Assembly (NCBI GenBank): GCA_964526735.1
Contig: CAZGLO010000008.1
Location: forward strand, 1-64,000
DNA: 64,000 nt
Direction: 5' to 3'
Origin: JAAUSY01 sp964526735
GTDB taxonomy: Bacteria > Chloroflexota > Chloroflexia > Chloroflexales > Chloroflexaceae
The notes under the pieces are model-generated. The model worked only from the letters and a program-made list of their open reading frames with translations. It was not told the DNA's origin and searched no databases. Shown here one piece after another: positions 62,413-64,000 of this stretch (position 1 is its first letter; each line of letters starts with the position of its first letter). The translations under genes were made by a program, and so were the position numbers.

Positions 62413-64000
62413 TCAGGCTCTCTTGCCTTTCGCCATCTTCGGTGTTTTCTTTGGCGGTTGCAACACGATATTGCTTTCGCGGTGGACTTCCAACACGCTT
62501 GAGATGCGGTTGAGCTTATCGAGAATTTCGGTCAACTGCTTGATACTCTGTATCCGCAGGTGCATCAGCAGTTTTACCTTACTATTCTTCTTACCGTCGA
62601 TCTGCTGTAGCTGGTCTATATTGATGCCCGCATCGGCGATAGTGGCCGAAATATCGCGCCACAACCCCACACGATCCCACGATTCGATGTAGATTGGCAC
62701 GGGGTAGCCTTTCGGATCGGCATCGCCCCAACTCACATCGACGAGCCGTTCGGGGTTGTCAGCATTCAAGATCGTCCGGCAATCAGCCCGATGTACCGTC
62801 ACACCTCGTCCACGGGTCACATAGCCGACAATCGGCTCCCCTGGCAACGGGTTGCAACACCGCGCCACACGTGTCAACACATTGCCCGTGCCGCAGACAC
62901 GGATGCCAGTCGCATTGGGCTGCGGCGGCGGGGTGACTTGCGGGATGGGGGAGAGGTCATCAGGCTCGCCCTGCCGCTGTGCCAATACCTTCTGGACGAC
63001 ATTGCGGGCGGTGGTCTCTCCCCCGCCGATAAGCGCAAAGAGATCCTCCGCACTTGACGCGCCAAAGGCCTCAGCGACGGCCTCGTGCCCCATTGACGCC
63101 AATCCAAGCCGTTTTAGCTCCTTGTCAAGCAAACTGCGTCCAGCGCTGATATTCTCATCGCGCTCCAACCGGCGGAAGTAGCGGCGGATGTGGTTGCGCG
63201 CACTGCTCGTCTTGACGATGTTGAGCCAATCGCGACTGGGGCCACGCGGTGGTTTGCCGGTCGTGATTTGGACAATTTCACCATTGTTGAGTTGGTAGTC
63301 AAGCGGAATAACCCGTCCATTGACCTTACCACCTATGCAGTGGTGCCCAACCTCGCTGTGGATACGGTAGGCAAAGTCGATCACCGTGCTGCCGACGGGG
63401 AGATCGATGATCTTGCCCTTCGGCGTGAAAACATAGACTTGCTCCTCAAATTCATCACTCTTTAGGCTCTCAACGAACTCCTTGGCATCGGTCATATCGC
63501 GTCGCCAACTGATCAACCCGCGCAGCCAAGCGAGTTTGGCCTCAAAGCCCGGGTCTTCCTTGCCAAAGCCGTCTTTATAGCGCCAATGGGCGGCGATGCC
63601 GTGCTCTGCGATAGAGTGCATCTCATAGGTGCGTACTTGTATCTCGCAGGGGTTGCCGCTTGGCGTGATAACGGTCGTGTGCAGGGAGCGGTACATGCTT
63701 TCCTTTGGCACCGCGATGTAGTCATCAAACTCGGAGAGCACCGGCGTCCAGATATTATGTACAATACCCAATACGCGATAGCACTCACTTACCTCATTAA
63801 CAATCACCCGCACGGCCAAGAGGTCGTAGATTTGGTCAAGGCCGACGCCTTTGCGCTCCATCTTGCGGTAGATGGAGTAGATATGCTTGGGCCGACCACT
63901 GATATCGGCTTGAATGTTCTCCTTATCAAGCTCTTGCTCAAGCCGGGCGATCATGTGCATGATGATCTCTTCACGGGCATCCCGCTGGAGCATCAAGTGG
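62413..64000 (-). CDS. RelA/SpoT (p)ppGpp synthetase, 5' end outside window
   Basis: At least 527 residues; the frame is still open at 64000, so the start and the N-terminal HD hydrolase half are off the edge. Visible: the synthetase domain (RPKHIYSIYRKMERKG, YDLLAVRVIVNEV, FDDYIAVPKESMYRSLHTTV, EIQVRTYEMHSIAEHGIAAHW), TGS (VYVFTPKGKIIDLPVGSTVIDFAYRIH), a zinc-finger-like CCNPLPGEPIVGYVTRGRGVTVHR segment and a C-terminal ACT domain. Makes the stringent-response alarmone. The end has a Lys-rich tail. Whether hydrolase activity remains cannot be told here. Confidence 0.93.
   Translation of the reverse strand, partial: HLMLQRDAREEIIMHMIARLEQELDKENIQADISGRPKHIYSIYRKMERKGVGLDQIYDLLAVRVIVNEVSECYRVLGIVHNIWTPVLSEFDDYIAVPKESMYRSLHTTVITPSGNPCEIQVRTYEMHSIAEHGIAAHWRYKDGFGKEDPGFEAKLAWLRGLISWRRDMTDAKEFVESLKSDEFEEQVYVFTPKGKIIDLPVGSTVIDFAYRIHSEVGHHCIGGKVNGRVIPLDYQLNNGEIVQITTGKPPRGPSRDWLNIVKTSSARNHIRRYFRRLERDENISAGRSLLDKELKRLGLASMGHEAVAEAFGASSAEDLFALIGGGETTARNVVQKVLAQRQGEPDDLSPIPQVTPPPQPNATGIRVCGTGNVLTRVARCCNPLPGEPIVGYVTRGRGVTVHRADCRTILNADNPERLVDVSWGDADPKGYPVPIYIESWDRVGLWRDISATIADAGINIDQLQQIDGKKNSKVKLLMHLRIQSIKQLTEILDKLNRISSVLEVHRESNIVLQPPKKTPKMAKGKRA

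Noticed and set aside
1..64000. tRNA or rRNA genes
   Set aside because: No GTTCRANTC-type T-loop with a fitting acceptor stem and no rRNA segment was recognised by eye; a tRNAscan run would be decisive.

Overview
The window looks like a chromosomal piece of a moderately GC-rich, free-living bacterium, most likely a member of the Chloroflexota (Anaerolineae/Ardenticatenia-like). This is inferred from gene content and style: VanW-type secreted protein, NHL/TolB-propeller giant surface protein, RodZ-like receiver fusion, CcmA/CcmB-like pair, NupNOPQ-type nucleoside importer, Thr/Pro-rich linkers, and two secreted proteins ending in a short FLPL(I/V) tail. No rRNA or tRNA gene was recognised, so the phylum call is not proven. 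The window starts inside a GerMN protein and ends inside a RelA/SpoT gene; one 109-base N gap lies at 12191-12299.

Layout. 1-5.2 kb: GerMN lipoprotein-like fragment, tRNA-modification gene mnmG, a receiver-RodZ fusion expressed divergently from mnmG through overlapping promoters, and a Bcp peroxiredoxin. 5.4-14.9 kb: one 9.4-kb gene for a secreted multi-propeller protein. 15.1-17.1 kb: an AT-richer acquired island with an IS1-family relic abutting an MvaI/BcnI-like restriction enzyme and its m4C methylase. 17.2-22.3 kb: a nucleoside-type ABC importer (BMP lipoprotein, double ATPase, two permeases), then a HAD phosphatase and a GT4 glycosyltransferase on the other strand. 24.4-28 kb: CcmA/CcmB-like exporter, a small membrane protein, murI and a DUF218 protein. 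28-34.7 kb (minus strand): VanW protein with a 57-bp repeat array, a TnpB relic, gyrA and a metallophosphoesterase. 34.7-36.8 kb: a structured leader or ncRNA candidate, a J-like/thioredoxin membrane fusion and an OmpR-type regulator. 37-41.8 kb: secreted GH123-like protein, ychF, TetR. 42-48.4 kb: RND pump, lipoprotein adaptor, glycerate kinase. 48.4-50.9 kb: SEC-C protein and a two-gene module with a PIN-domain protein. 50.9-55.2 kb: large hybrid histidine kinase followed by an IS graveyard (IS1 and IS5 relics). 55.3-57 kb: His-rich mini protein, maf, LuxR-type regulator. 57-64 kb (minus strand): pgsA-like, cinA, DUF503, LON-domain protein, argJ, mutY, relA/spoT.

How it fits together. Most genes are housekeeping: cell wall (murI, vanW), DNA topology and repair (gyrA, mutY), arginine synthesis (argJ), stringent response (rel), nucleotide hygiene (maf) and translation (mnmG, ychF). 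Accessory material sits at a few points marked by transposase debris. The most unusual content is a set of fusion proteins joining a cytoplasmic sensor-like domain to one membrane span (receiver-RodZ and J-TlpA, sharing a DGSDG-rich linker), the giant propeller protein with a leader element duplicated downstream of it, the FLPL C-terminal tail, the structured intergenic RNA candidate at 34.8-35.16 kb, and the PIN two-gene module.
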